From positions 62,001 through 126,000 of the forward strand of contig VGZI01000001.1 in NCBI GenBank assembly GCA_016872605.1: DNA of 64,000 bases, in the 5' to 3' direction. The DNA is from Planctomycetota bacterium (lineage in GTDB: Bacteria > Planctomycetota > Planctomycetia > Gemmatales > Gemmataceae). The notes below the pieces were generated by a model, which did not search any database, was not told the DNA's origin, and saw only the letters and a list, made by a program, of their open reading frames with translations. The first letter of the stretch is position 1, and each line of letters opens with the position of its first letter. Below, in pieces: positions 17,301-24,936 of the stretch. Both the position numbers and the translations under genes were made by a program.

Positions 17301-19184
17301 ATGGATATGTTCGACGACCGCTGGAAACTGGTCAGCCTCTGGATCTCACAGACCGCCCGCGTCATGGCCGACAACGCGCTGCGGCTGTTTGTCTGCTTCG
17401 AATACGCCAAGCTGGGCCAGGCGGAGGAGAACAGCGCCTGGTATCTCGTCACCGGCATCTTCAGCGTACCGGCGGTCTTGCTCGCTCCCTTCAACGGCGC
17501 CATCTGCAATAGTTTGCCGAAATCAAATGTTCTGATCGGCTCGGCCTTCTTCGGTTTCGCCGTGATGGCGATTTTCGGCATTCTCAACGACTTTTGGCTC
17601 CCCTGCTGGGCATTGATCTCCGTCGGCTCGGCGATCTACGGGCCGACGCGCTATGCCATGCTCCCGGCCGCGGCGAACGACACGCAATGGCCGCTCCCAA
17701 GCATCAACGGGTTTATCGAGATGGGGACATTCTCGGCCATCCTCGTCGGCGTGCTGTCGATGGTCGGGACGGACTTACAGGCTATGAGCGTCGGCGGCTG
17801 GAACAGCGCCATCGTGCTGATTGCCGCACTGAATGGCGTGGCGTTTCTGACCGCGCTGCCGGTGAATTTCTCGAGCGATGTGCGCCGCGAGGAGCCGCCA
17901 TTGCAAGCCGTCTGGGATTTCTTTGTCGACTGCCGCCGAATCTGGGACGAACGCGAGGCCCGTATCGCCTTGATCGGGCTATCCGGCAAGCGCGGCCTGA
18001 TCATCGGCATGTCGGCAGCGATGCTGGCCCTCTTCTTCGGCAAGCAATTCACACTGACGGAGATGGCCTTCATCCTGGCCTGGGTCGCTGGCGGTGTGGC
18101 GATCGGTTCGCTTCTCGCGGGACTGCAGAAGCATCCGCGCCGCATGCTCGGTCTGGTGCCGATGGGCGGCGTCGGCCTGACCATCGGTCTGGGCTACGTC
18201 GCGACCGGGGACAAGCCGGATTTGTGGTTCTGCGCACTCGTCGGCGCAATGGCGGGGTTCATCAACGTCCCGCTCGCCGCGTGTTACCAGTCCGTGGTTC
18301 CAGCCGACGCCCGCGGCAACGCCATGGCGGTTCGCAACATGGCCGACTATCTCTGCGCGGCAATCGTGGGGATCGGCATGACCGCGCTCACTCATGTTTT
18401 TGACCTTACCCCCTCCGCGCAGCTTTGGATCATTGCCGGGGTCTCTGCGTTGGCGACGCTCGCCGCGATATGGATCTTTCTTCGCGAAATCCTGGAGCAA
18501 CTTGTTGAGGTCGTTTTCTTGCTGATGTATCGCTTCCGAAGTACAGGGCCCGGCCTGGAGACGTTCCCGCTGAAAGGGCCCGTGATCGTCATTGCCAATC
18601 ATAGCGCCTGGATGGATCCCTTGTGGCTCGCCAAGGTGTTGCCGCGATCCATGACGCCGATGATGACTAGCGTGTTTCTTGACAACTGGTTCATGCGGCT
18701 CGTGATGGTCTATTTGTTCGAAGTCATTCGCGTGGAGGCGTCGGGGTTTCGCCGCGACGTGCCGGAACTGAAAATCGCCGTCGAAGCGCTCGACGAAGGC
18801 AAGTGCGTCGTCATCTTCCCCGAAGGCCGCATGCGCCGCAGCGAGGAACAACCGCTGAAAATGTTTGGCCAGGGCGTTTGGCATATCCTTAAAGAACGGC
18901 CCAATACGCCGGTCGTCGTGTGCTGGATTGAAGGCGGCTGGGGATCGTACTTCTCGTACTTCAATGGCCCGCCGACGAAGGACAAGAGTTTCGATTTCTT
19001 CCGCGACATCGCCATCGCCGTCGGCGAACCGGAGGTCGTCGATCCGGAAATCCTGTGCGATCAACGCAAAACGCGGCTCTATTTCATGGAGAAGTGCGGC
19101 AAGTTGCGCGAGCTTCTGGGTCTGGACCCCGTTGGGTTGGCCCCGCAAGAGTCGGAATCGGAGGGCGAGGAGCAAGGAGAGTGA
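17301..19184 (+). CDS. MFS transporter fused to a PlsC acyltransferase (LplT/Aas-like)
   Basis: The 627-residue protein joins two domains. Residues 1 to about 405 form a 12-helix major facilitator (MADNALRLFVCFEYAKLGQ, ALISVGSAIYGPTRYAMLP), resembling the lysophospholipid flippase LplT. Residues about 420-600 are a glycerolipid acyltransferase: the HX4D motif in ANHSAWMDPLW (His434, Asp439) and the substrate-binding FPEGRMRRSE near 508. LplT and the acyltransferase Aas cooperate in bacteria to import and re-acylate lysophosphatidylethanolamine; a fused form would couple flipping and re-acylation. The AMP-ligase half of E. coli Aas is absent. ATG 17301 is chosen because the in-frame extension back to 17163 runs through a palindromic repeat. 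Confidence 0.88.
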   Translation: MDMFDDRWKLVSLWISQTARVMADNALRLFVCFEYAKLGQAEENSAWYLVTGIFSVPAVLLAPFNGAICNSLPKSNVLIGSAFFGFAVMAIFGILNDFWLPCWALISVGSAIYGPTRYAMLPAAANDTQWPLPSINGFIEMGTFSAILVGVLSMVGTDLQAMSVGGWNSAIVLIAALNGVAFLTALPVNFSSDVRREEPPLQAVWDFFVDCRRIWDEREARIALIGLSGKRGLIIGMSAAMLALFFGKQFTLTEMAFILAWVAGGVAIGSLLAGLQKHPRRMLGLVPMGGVGLTIGLGYVATGDKPDLWFCALVGAMAGFINVPLAACYQSVVPADARGNAMAVRNMADYLCAAIVGIGMTALTHVFDLTPSAQLWIIAGVSALATLAAIWIFLREILEQLVEVVFLLMYRFRSTGPGLETFPLKGPVIVIANHSAWMDPLWLAKVLPRSMTPMMTSVFLDNWFMRLVMVYLFEVIRVEASGFRRDVPELKIAVEALDEGKCVVIFPEGRMRRSEEQPLKMFGQGVWHILKERPNTPVVVCWIEGGWGSYFSYFNGPPTKDKSFDFFRDIAIAVGEPEVVDPEILCDQRKTRLYFMEKCGKLRELLGLDPVGLAPQESESEGEEQGE

Positions 19185-19211
19185 TTGCGCATTTCGCCCG
19201 GCGTTGATCGG

Positions 19212-19439
19212 TCATTTCGCCGATTTGCTTTTTTTGTCCGTGACTTTGACCTGAGTGACCTGTGCCAAGTTAACGAAGTGTGCAGCTCCGTCGGGTTCAA
19301 GGACTACCACTTCGTTCGTGCTTTCCGAGAGCGCCATCAATTCGGGATGCCCAACGGTGACCGCGTCGCCGGCGGCGAGTTGTAGCGTGAACGGACGGAA
19401 TGGCTTGGCCCAGTAGAGGTCGCGAATTCGTTCGATCAT
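19212..19439 (-). CDS. Small conserved hypothetical protein (75 residues)
   Basis: The protein opens with MIERIRDLYWAKPFRPFTLQ and continues through DAVTVGHPELMALSE to a basic tail. The pattern of a leading PFRPF block followed by two short beta strands is one I associate with small planctomycete proteins of unknown role. It is convergent with the MFS-acyltransferase gene. No catalytic residues can be named. Confidence 0.6.
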   Translation of the reverse strand: MIERIRDLYWAKPFRPFTLQLAAGDAVTVGHPELMALSESTNEVVVLEPDGAAHFVNLAQVTQVKVTDKKSKSAK

Positions 19440-19656
19440 GGTAGGGTCTCCAGCCTAATTCAGCATAATCGCCGTCCGCGAGATTTGCAACACGGCGTGC
19501 CCAGGTCTTTTGCTCGCAGGTTCATTGTCCGAATTACCCACCCTGCCTAAGAAAAAAATCGCCAAAACCTCCGTTTTTGGCTGGCGTTGGCTTTTGCCGA
19601 AAGATACCATTAGCTATTGGGGAAGAATGGTTTCCATCTCGAAGGAGAGGAGCCTC

Positions 19657-20817
19657 ATGTCGCGTTCGATTTTGACGATAGTAGCGGTTTTTGCGGTGTT
19701 CGGCGTGGCTAGTCTAGCGTCGGCACAAGGCGTGCGCGATGCGGCGCTGCGCCAGGAAATCGCTATCCAGAAGCTGATGGGCCGAGTTGATGACGCTATC
19801 AAGGCGTCCTACAAGCAAGCGCCGACGACGGCCAAGGCGGCCCTGCTCGACTTGCTCGACGACGTCGCCAATTCCATGGATCTGCTTCCCACCCAGCGCG
19901 CGCAGCTGCGGCAACGGCTGCAGGCCCGCCTCAACGGCGTTAACGACACTATCCGCTCCAAATCGTCGCAAGAGCCCCGGCCGGGCACGCGCGATTTCGA
20001 CCGCCCCAAAATCGATCGGCCTCCGACCGGTCCATCCATTGGCGCCAGCGGCGTCGCCAAGACCTGGATCGAACCGATGAGTCGCGATCAGAAGATCCAT
20101 GCCGATTTGATTCGCCAACGCGAAGCGGGGATTCAAGGCCTGAACATGGGCATCGAAAAATCGGGCGTCCTCACGGATCGTGAAATCACCTTCCCCTCGT
20201 ATTGGCGCGAATTGACGAAAGCTCGTGAGAAGACGGTCGGCCCGCAGCTGACCGACAAAGAAGTCAAGCTGCTCAAGACGCTCAACTCGGTCATGTCGGT
20301 CGAATACGACAACGACAAGTTCAAGGCCGTCCTCAACCACATTCAAGAAAAGACTGGCCTGGCCATCATTGTCGACGAAGGCTCGATGCGCGACGCCATG
20401 GTCGATTACGATGATCCGGTCACGTTCAAGATCGGAAAAGTCTCTGTGCGCACGATCCTGAAAAAGATCCTCGGCGACAAAAGCCTCACCTACATCATCA
20501 AGGAAGGAACCATCCAGGTAATGACGCCGAAGAAGGCATCTGAATATACGGTCGTCCGCACCTACCAGGTCGACGACTTGATCGCGCCGAGCCCCCAGAT
20601 GCAGATGATGTTCGGCCCATTCGTTGCTCAGGCCCAAATGCAGCAGAACGCCCAGATGCTGATCAACCTGATCCAAAGCACGGTTTCGCCCGATTACTGG
20701 CAACCGAATGGACCTGGCTCGATTGTTTTCTTCCCGCCAACCAAGTCGCTCATCATCAGGGCCAGCGCGGAGATGCATTATCAAATGAGTTCGCCGGGCC
20801 TCTTCGGCGGGCGCTGA
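19657..20817 (+). CDS. Secreted protein with a secretin/STN-like short domain
   Basis: The 386-residue product has a clear signal peptide (MSRSILTIVAVFAVFGVASL then ASAQ). The middle is helical and charged. Residues about 205-300 read KAVLNHIQEKTGLAIIVDEG, TFKIGKVSVRTILKKILGDK and LTYIIKEGTIQVMTPKKASE, which is the N0/STN pattern found in secretins and TonB receptors. The pore-forming secretin domain is absent. The end is Met/Gln-rich (PQMQMMFGPFVAQAQMQQNA). The start at 19657 is supported by AAGGAGAGG just upstream; an in-frame ATG at 19627 is less likely. Periplasmic location is expected. The partner is unknown, since no type II or IV secretion genes are nearby. Confidence 0.75.
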   Translation: MSRSILTIVAVFAVFGVASLASAQGVRDAALRQEIAIQKLMGRVDDAIKASYKQAPTTAKAALLDLLDDVANSMDLLPTQRAQLRQRLQARLNGVNDTIRSKSSQEPRPGTRDFDRPKIDRPPTGPSIGASGVAKTWIEPMSRDQKIHADLIRQREAGIQGLNMGIEKSGVLTDREITFPSYWRELTKAREKTVGPQLTDKEVKLLKTLNSVMSVEYDNDKFKAVLNHIQEKTGLAIIVDEGSMRDAMVDYDDPVTFKIGKVSVRTILKKILGDKSLTYIIKEGTIQVMTPKKASEYTVVRTYQVDDLIAPSPQMQMMFGPFVAQAQMQQNAQMLINLIQSTVSPDYWQPNGPGSIVFFPPTKSLIIRASAEMHYQMSSPGLFGGR

Positions 20818-20826
20818 GGTTACGCA

Positions 20827-20885
20827 TCAGAGCCTGAAGCGTAAACGAAGCAGAGACTTTTTCTCGCTGACGCTTCAGGCTCTGA
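20827..20885. repeat. Palindromic element family B, intergenic copy
   Basis: TCAGAGCCTGAAGCGTAAAC and GCTGACGCTTCAGGCTCTGA, matching the copy translated inside leuS. It starts 10 bases after the stop of the secretin-like gene. Confidence 0.9.
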
Positions 20886-20909
20886 CAGATACGGCCCTCG
20901 CGGCATAAA

Positions 20910-20941
20910 AAGAACCTCGGCCATAGCGCCGGGGTTTTTTG
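20910..20941 (+). terminator. Rho-independent terminator
   Basis: ACCTCGGCCATAGCGCCGGGG folds as an imperfect GC stem and is followed by TTTTTTG. It would end transcription of the secretin-like gene. Confidence 0.65.
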
Positions 20942-20947
20942 TTAGAG

Positions 20948-21013
20948 GTAGGTCAGGCTTTCCAGCCTGACGTGTGCCTAAACGCTTTCGTCAGGGTAGA
21001 AAGCCTGACCTAC
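20948..21013. repeat. Palindromic element family G
   Basis: GTAGGTCAGGCTTTCCAGCC and GTAGAAAGCCTGACCTAC are outer arms with an internal CAGCCTGAC/GTCAGGG pair. It ends 15 bases before the cupin start codon. Confidence 0.85.
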
Positions 21014-21028
21014 TCCAAAGGACGCTTC

Positions 21029-21358
21029 ATGAGCTTCTACTTCCCGACCAAGGACGAATGCAGCCAGCACAACATCTTTCCGGGCGTCAATATCTGGACG
21101 TGCTCGGTGGACAAGATGATGCTCTCTTACGTCGAGCTGGCGCCGCACTCTATCGTGGCTGAGCACAGCCATCCGCATGAGCAGGTGGGGATCCTATTGG
21201 AAGGCAGAGCGATCTTCACTATCGGCGGCGAAGAGAAGTTGCTCTCCAAGGGAGACATGTGGCGCATCCCCGGCAACGTCAAGCATCGCGTGGTCGCCCT
21301 GGAGGAGCCAGTGAAAGCGCTCGACATCTTCACCCCCATTCGCGATGATTATCGATAG
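21029..21358 (+). CDS. Cupin domain protein
   Basis: A single-domain cupin of 109 residues. Cupin motif 1 is HSIVAEHSHPHEQVGILLEG with the metal-binding His-His-Glu set, and motif 2 is GDMWRIPGNVKHRV with the last metal His. Such small cupins are often isomerases, dioxygenases or sensors; nothing here tells which. ATG 21029 is preceded by AAAGGA and removes an in-frame extension through a palindrome. It lies 55 bases before the REC-kinase gene on the same strand, so they may be co-transcribed. Confidence 0.88.
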   Translation: MSFYFPTKDECSQHNIFPGVNIWTCSVDKMMLSYVELAPHSIVAEHSHPHEQVGILLEGRAIFTIGGEEKLLSKGDMWRIPGNVKHRVVALEEPVKALDIFTPIRDDYR

Positions 21359-21364
21359 TATCGA

Positions 21365-21392
21365 TTTAGCCGCTCGCGCTTGGCGAGCGCGG
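21365..21392. repeat. Palindromic element family E, short copy
   Basis: TTTAGCCGCTCGCGCTTGGC then GAGCGCGG is a shortened relative of 17071-17133, lying in the cupin to REC-kinase gap. Confidence 0.6.
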
Positions 21393-21413
21393 ACACGCGA
21401 AGGACATCCGTGC

Positions 21414-22610
21414 ATGGCAGCGAAGCCTTGTCTTCTGGTCGTCGATGACGAGCCTGACCTCGTCCAGAGCGTGCAAGACCTCTTGCGCTTTGATTATCGC
21501 GTCCTCGGCGCTATGCGCGCGGCAGACGGCTTGCAGCTTATGCAAACCGAACGGGTGCACCTTATCATGAGCGACCAGCGCATGCCGGAGATGACCGGCG
21601 TGGAGCTATTGGCCAAAGTCAAGGAAAAGCACCCCGACACCGTTCGCCTGCTGTTCACCGCCTACGCCGACCTGACCGCGGTGATCGACGCGATCAACGA
21701 AGGCAACGTCTATCGCTACATCTCCAAGCCGTGGCAGGTTGATGATCTCAAAGCGACGCTGAGGCAGGCCTACGACCATTACCGCTTGCAAGAAGAACGC
21801 CGTTTTCTCGTCAAGGAGGTCCAAGCCAAGAACGTGATGCTGGCTCAGGCCAACGCGGAGTTGCGCCGGGCCAACGACATGAAGAAGGCGTTCATCAAGG
21901 TCGCCAGCCACGAACTGCGCACGCCGTTGACGATACTTCTGGCGATTTCCGAACATGCCGCGCGAATGACCAAGTCGATTCCGGAACTGCACGCTCTCGT
22001 CGAGCGCATACGCCAGTCGGGCGGGCGGCTCAGCGATCGTGTCGATCAAATGGTCAAGCTCTTGCTCGCGGAGAATTTCGAACGCCCGCTGCAGCGGCAA
22101 TCCGTCGACGCCAGCGCGCTGATTCAGTTCTCGGTCGCGGAAGCCAAACCGTTCACTGAGGCTCGCAGTCAGCAGTTCGAAGCGACGATTCCGAATGATC
22201 TGGGCACGTTCGACGTCGAGCCCGACAAGATCCGCGATGCCATCACGCAGCTCTTGTTCAATGCCGTGAAATTCACGCCGGACGGCGGGGCGATCCGCCT
22301 GAACGCGTCGGCCGCCGAAGGGAGGATTCGCATCGTCGTCAGCGACACCGGCAAAGGCATCGATCCGCAGTGCGTTGAAAAAATCTTCGAGCCATTTTTC
22401 ACCGGTTTCGACGTGTCCCGGCATTCGTCGGGGACGTTCGAATACGACAAGCAAGGCCTGGGGCTTGGCTTGACCGTGGCGAGATCGTTCATCGAGATGC
22501 ACGGCGGCCGATTGAACGTATCAAGCGCGGTCGGGAAGGGGACAACGTTCACGATCGATCTGCTGGCGACGGTCGCCTCGCCGGCAACATCGATCGGCGC
22601 AGGGATCTAA
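21414..22610 (+). CDS. Hybrid response regulator-histidine kinase (REC first)
   Basis: The 398-residue cytoplasmic protein has an N-terminal receiver: Asp11/Asp12 acidic pocket, phosphoacceptor Asp54 in LIMSDQRMPEM, Thr83 and Lys105 in YRYISKPWQ. A short coiled-coil (about 120-160) follows, then HisKA with His166 in KVASHELRTPLTILL, and an HATPase domain with N-box LLFNAVKFTPDGG, G1 box SDTGKGIDP and G2 box KQGLGLGLTVARSF. There is no sensor or membrane segment, so its input is presumably phosphotransfer to the receiver, as in hybrid kinases of phosphorelays. The YISKPW signature resembles receivers of HD-GYP and c-di-GMP regulators. AAGGA lies 9 bases before the ATG. No output regulator is adjacent. 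Confidence 0.93.
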   Translation: MAAKPCLLVVDDEPDLVQSVQDLLRFDYRVLGAMRAADGLQLMQTERVHLIMSDQRMPEMTGVELLAKVKEKHPDTVRLLFTAYADLTAVIDAINEGNVYRYISKPWQVDDLKATLRQAYDHYRLQEERRFLVKEVQAKNVMLAQANAELRRANDMKKAFIKVASHELRTPLTILLAISEHAARMTKSIPELHALVERIRQSGGRLSDRVDQMVKLLLAENFERPLQRQSVDASALIQFSVAEAKPFTEARSQQFEATIPNDLGTFDVEPDKIRDAITQLLFNAVKFTPDGGAIRLNASAAEGRIRIVVSDTGKGIDPQCVEKIFEPFFTGFDVSRHSSGTFEYDKQGLGLGLTVARSFIEMHGGRLNVSSAVGKGTTFTIDLLATVASPATSIGAGI

Positions 22611-22668
22611 CGGCGACCATGGTTGGTCCTGTGTAAGATCGAGCCAAAGTAACTACATAGACACATGA

Positions 22669-22756
<88 letters not shown>

Positions 22757-22815
22757 TCCCGTTCGAGTGGAAACCAGGAATCTCCAACGCCCATTGGACA
22801 CATCTGCGAGGGTTC

Positions 22816-23469
22816 ATGCCGATAGCATTCATCGCTGCTTCGCTGGCCGTCACGGCATTTTTCTCCATCTGGACCTGGCTTGTCCTGGGGGGCGATGCGA
22901 TCCCGGCTTTCGACATGGATTGCGCACGTCATTGGCACGACTGGAGCGAAACCCACACCGGACCCTGGCGATTCGTTCTCTTCATCACGGACCTGGGCGG
23001 CGTCGCCGGCATGACCATCCTCACGCTGATGGCTGTACTTTGGCAGACGTCGCTCGGCAACGGACGCTACGCTCTGGCCTGGCTCGGCATCATCATCGGA
23101 GCCGCTCTTCTTAATCAAGGCGTCAAAGAAGTCTTCCAGCGGCCCAGGCCGCCGCGCGAGCTGCGCAACCGCGCCGTCATGGAAGAGACCTTGAGCTATC
23201 CGAGCGGCCATAGCATGAACAGTGTCGTCAATTACGGTCTGCTGGCCTATTCTCTCGTTCTGATGCAAACGTGCTCGTGGCGGCGAATGGCCATCATCGG
23301 CGGCGCGGTCGTCATCATCCTCGGCATTGGGTTTAGTCGAATGTACCTGCGTGCCCACTGGTTCAGCGACGTGGTGGGAGGCTTCGCGCTGGGCGCGGGT
23401 TGGCTGTTCGCGTGTCTTGCCATTCTGGAGTGGAGCGCCACGCCGTCGGCCGAACAGGGTTCGCAGTGA
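22816..23469 (+). CDS. PAP2-family membrane phosphatase
   Basis: The 217-residue protein has about five membrane helices and the three-part phosphatase signature of the PAP2 family: KEVFQRPRP (KX6RP-like), YPSGHSMN (PSGH) and SRMYLRAHWFSDVVGG (SRX5HX3D). Relatives remove phosphate from phosphatidic acid, undecaprenyl pyrophosphate or phosphatidylglycerophosphate in the membrane or periplasm. The substrate cannot be told from sequence. ATG 22816 follows CGAGGG; earlier in-frame starts run into a repeat. The gene is 16 bases upstream of the next one and probably forms an operon with it. Confidence 0.9.
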   Translation: MPIAFIAASLAVTAFFSIWTWLVLGGDAIPAFDMDCARHWHDWSETHTGPWRFVLFITDLGGVAGMTILTLMAVLWQTSLGNGRYALAWLGIIIGAALLNQGVKEVFQRPRPPRELRNRAVMEETLSYPSGHSMNSVVNYGLLAYSLVLMQTCSWRRMAIIGGAVVIILGIGFSRMYLRAHWFSDVVGGFALGAGWLFACLAILEWSATPSAEQGSQ

Positions 23470-23485
23470 TTCTTGGAGAAATCGA

Positions 23486-24595
23486 ATGTTCGTCGTTTGG
23501 TGCGGATTGGTGTTCGCTGGCGGCAGTGTGGACGCCGACATCGCGATGGTCGTCAAGCAGGGGCAAGGCACAGAAGCGGGACGCGCCGCCTGGGCTCGCT
23601 TGAGCCAAGGCGAGCCGGCGATCCTGCCGGCGCTCTTGGAAGGCATGAACACGACCGACACCGTCGCGGCAAATTGGCTCCGGCTGGCGTTCGACCAGAT
23701 CGCCGAACGTGAATTGAAAGCCGGTGGCAAACGCATCAATCCGCACAAGCTCCAGGCATTCGTCAAGGACGCCGCCAAGAATGGGCGAGCCCGGCGTCTG
23801 GCGCTCGACCTGCTCGACCGCGTCCAACCGGGCACGAGCGCCAAACTCGTCCCCGACTGGCTCGACGATCCCGAGTTTCGCTATGACGCTGTCGCCCAAG
23901 TGCTGGAGAAAGCCGATCGCTCGGCCAAGGCGGGGAACACGCTCATAGGGACAAACCTCTATCGCCAGGCATTTGAGAAGTCGCGGGACATTCAGCAAGG
24001 CCGGGACGCCGCCGCTGGTCTCAAGACGGCCGGCATCAAAGTCAGCGTCGCTGAGCATCTTGGCTTTCTGATGGAGTGGCACGCGATCGGCCCATTTGAC
24101 GGCCAGGGACAAAAGGGCTTCCACCTCTCGTATCCGCCTGAAAAAAAAGTCGACCTCTCCGCTGAACACGACGGCCAAAAGGGGAAGGTGCGCTGGAAGC
24201 GATTTCGCGTCAGCGAGACCTCCACGGGCCGGCACCAGGCGCTCGTCGACCTGACGCACAAGGATGCCTTGGGCCGCGCCGACGACGCCGTCGCCTTTGC
24301 CTATGCCGAGTTCAGCGTCGATCAAGCGATGAGGGCCGAAATGCGCGGGGCGGCGGACGACAACTTTACCGTCTGGGTCAACGGGGAAAGGCTCTTCGGT
24401 TTCGAAGAATGGCGCAACGGCGTGCGGCATGATCGCCATCGTTTCGCCGTCTCACTGAAGGCCGGCAAGAACACGGTGCTGGTCAAGATATGCCAAAGCG
24501 CCGCCCCCAATCCAGAGCCCAACTGGGAGTTCTTCCTTCGTGTGGTGGACGCGACCGGCAAAGGGATCCCCATGCGCACCGCTCCGCGCGACTAG
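23486..24595 (+). CDS. Secreted helical-repeat protein with beta-sandwich C-terminus, unknown function
   Basis: The 369-residue product begins with a short hydrophobic leader (MFVVWCGLVFAGGSVDAD) that may be a signal peptide. Residues about 20-190 are helical and repeat-like (RAAWARLSQGEPAILPALLE, NPHKLQAFVKDAAKNGRARR). From about residue 195 the sequence looks like a carbohydrate-binding type beta-sandwich: FLMEWHAIGPFDGQG, YAEFSVDQAMRAEMRGAADD, FTVWVNGERLF and KNTVLVKICQ. This VNGxxVF type motif occurs in jelly-roll modules attached to many planctomycete exoproteins. No catalytic domain is evident. GGAG lies 10 bases before ATG 23486, and the gene follows the PAP2 gene closely. Confidence 0.65.
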   Translation: MFVVWCGLVFAGGSVDADIAMVVKQGQGTEAGRAAWARLSQGEPAILPALLEGMNTTDTVAANWLRLAFDQIAERELKAGGKRINPHKLQAFVKDAAKNGRARRLALDLLDRVQPGTSAKLVPDWLDDPEFRYDAVAQVLEKADRSAKAGNTLIGTNLYRQAFEKSRDIQQGRDAAAGLKTAGIKVSVAEHLGFLMEWHAIGPFDGQGQKGFHLSYPPEKKVDLSAEHDGQKGKVRWKRFRVSETSTGRHQALVDLTHKDALGRADDAVAFAYAEFSVDQAMRAEMRGAADDNFTVWVNGERLFGFEEWRNGVRHDRHRFAVSLKAGKNTVLVKICQSAAPNPEPNWEFFLRVVDATGKGIPMRTAPRD

Positions 24596-24644
24596 AATGC
24601 CGTTCCCCGAGTTGGACAGCGCCATTTTTTCCACTTGGTCTCAC

Positions 24645-24757
24645 CCTGCAACGCATTTTGTGTACGTAACTCCTTTAGAAAACAGCACGTTCGCTTATTC
24701 GTTGCACGCACACACCCGCACACCCCCTGCCGAAATGCAACGAAAGCGGGAACCAGT
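24645..24757. repeat. 110-bp dispersed non-coding repeat, copy 1
   Basis: It starts CCTGCAACGCATTTTGTGTA and ends ATGCAACGAAAGCGGGAACC. Matching blocks recur in the same order at 41413-41520: CCTGCAACGCATTT, ACGTAA-TTCCTT-like, AGCACGT, ATTCGTTGCAC, CCGCACAC, and CGAAATGCAACGAAA. An internal inverted repeat TTCGTTGCA/TGCAACGAA flanks a C-rich spacer. It has no coding character and lies between two + strand genes. Confidence 0.8.
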
Positions 24758-24936
24758 GTGAGCAACGCTCGTTCGCCGCAAGCAGGCGTAGCAGGGTTTC
24801 AACAGTGGCGATGTCCAACTAGTCAGCGGCTGCTCAAGGACCTTGCTTACTTTGTGCGCGGCTCCTCGGCCATTTTTTTTCGCCATGCTCGCGTTACAAT
24901 GATAAGGAGTTGATCGAATTGTACCGCGAGGCGTGC

